DNA of 64,000 nucleotides from Fictibacillus norfolkensis (lineage in GTDB: Bacteria; Bacillota; Bacilli; Bacillales; Fictibacillaceae), in NCBI RefSeq assembly GCF_014836645.1, contig NZ_JACSQM010000008.1:62001-126000 (forward strand). Direction: 5' to 3'. Position numbers and translations under genes: made by a program. The notes under the pieces are model-generated. The model saw only the letters and a list, made by a program, of their open reading frames with translations, was not told the DNA's origin and made no database searches. This document shows positions 63,900-64,000 of this stretch, piece after piece (positions within the stretch are counted from its first letter, which is position 1; each line of letters opens with the position of its first letter).

Positions 63900-64000
63900 T
63901 TATTTCATAAGAGCGTCATACACTTGGACATCTAACTCTTTTGCTTTCTTTTCATTATACGTCTTTTCATATACAGGTTCTTGGACGATCTTTGCACCCC
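63900..64000 (-). CDS. C-terminal end of an unidentified protein (partial)
   Basis: The frame open from the right edge ends at TAA 63900-63902. The visible tail includes IVQEPVYEKTYNEKKAKELD and ends VQVYDALMK. It is charged and soluble in appearance. The family cannot be named from these 32 residues. The frame is supported by the terminator that follows and by the shared direction with its neighbours. Confidence 0.55.
   Translation of the reverse strand, partial: GAKIVQEPVYEKTYNEKKAKELDVQVYDALMK

Overview
The window looks like a chromosome segment of a low-GC, spore-forming Bacillaceae member, possibly Fictibacillus or a close Bacillus relative. The grounds are a gerA-type germination operon, the Bacillus order addB-addA-sbcD-sbcC, S-box leaders on methionine-salvage genes, homologues of the B. 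subtilis genes asnO, yisK, yisL, yknW and yknX, and strong AGGAGG-type ribosome binding sites with several TTG and GTG starts. The species call is inference. No rRNA, tRNA, prophage, transposase or CRISPR array was seen.

Layout. Positions 1-6406 hold maltodextrin use: a solute-binding lipoprotein, two permeases and a secreted alpha-amylase (cut by the left edge) run leftward, and a cytoplasmic neopullulanase-type enzyme runs rightward. The divergent control region carries two promoters, two cre-like sites and a LacI-type palindrome. A MATE transporter, an AsnO-type asparagine synthetase and an AI-2E family protein follow (6522-11018).

Positions 11262-23164 form a 12-kb methionine-salvage island: mtnWXBD leftward behind a SAM-I riboswitch, mtnE and mtnU divergent, and mtnK-mtnA rightward behind a second SAM-I riboswitch. 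mtnKA continues without a gap into a ribose-type ABC transporter. That makes the transporter a strong candidate for uptake of methylthioribose or a related sugar.

Positions 23187-32223 hold a PAS-GGDEF-EAL protein, YisL, ornithine aminotransferase RocD, a catabolic operon (YisK-like FAH protein, aldehyde dehydrogenase, atypical SDR) with a cre-like site, and a B12-binding-type radical SAM protein. Positions 32532-38265 hold a YknW/YknX-like pair lacking its usual ATPase and permease, and a complete gerKA-KB-KC-type operon.

Positions 38302-50136 are the recombination and repair operon addB-addA-sbcD-sbcC. Positions 50311-55876 carry two GGDEF proteins (one behind a c-di-GMP-I riboswitch), a small protein kinase, a YhjD-like protein, a 69-residue WYL-like protein, an RsbR-type STAS protein and a cell-wall amidase. 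The right end has a 35-residue membrane peptide, MarR plus a DHA2 efflux pump, a GNAT enzyme, MgtE, DoxX, methionine aminopeptidase, a TVP38-family protein, a small membrane protein and the tail of one more gene.

The least expected non-coding signal is a family of about 130-bp dispersed intergenic repeats: two full copies, one rearranged, one internally deleted and one decayed fragment. The two full copies keep their nested inverted arms although the arm sequences differ, which suggests selection for a folded structure.
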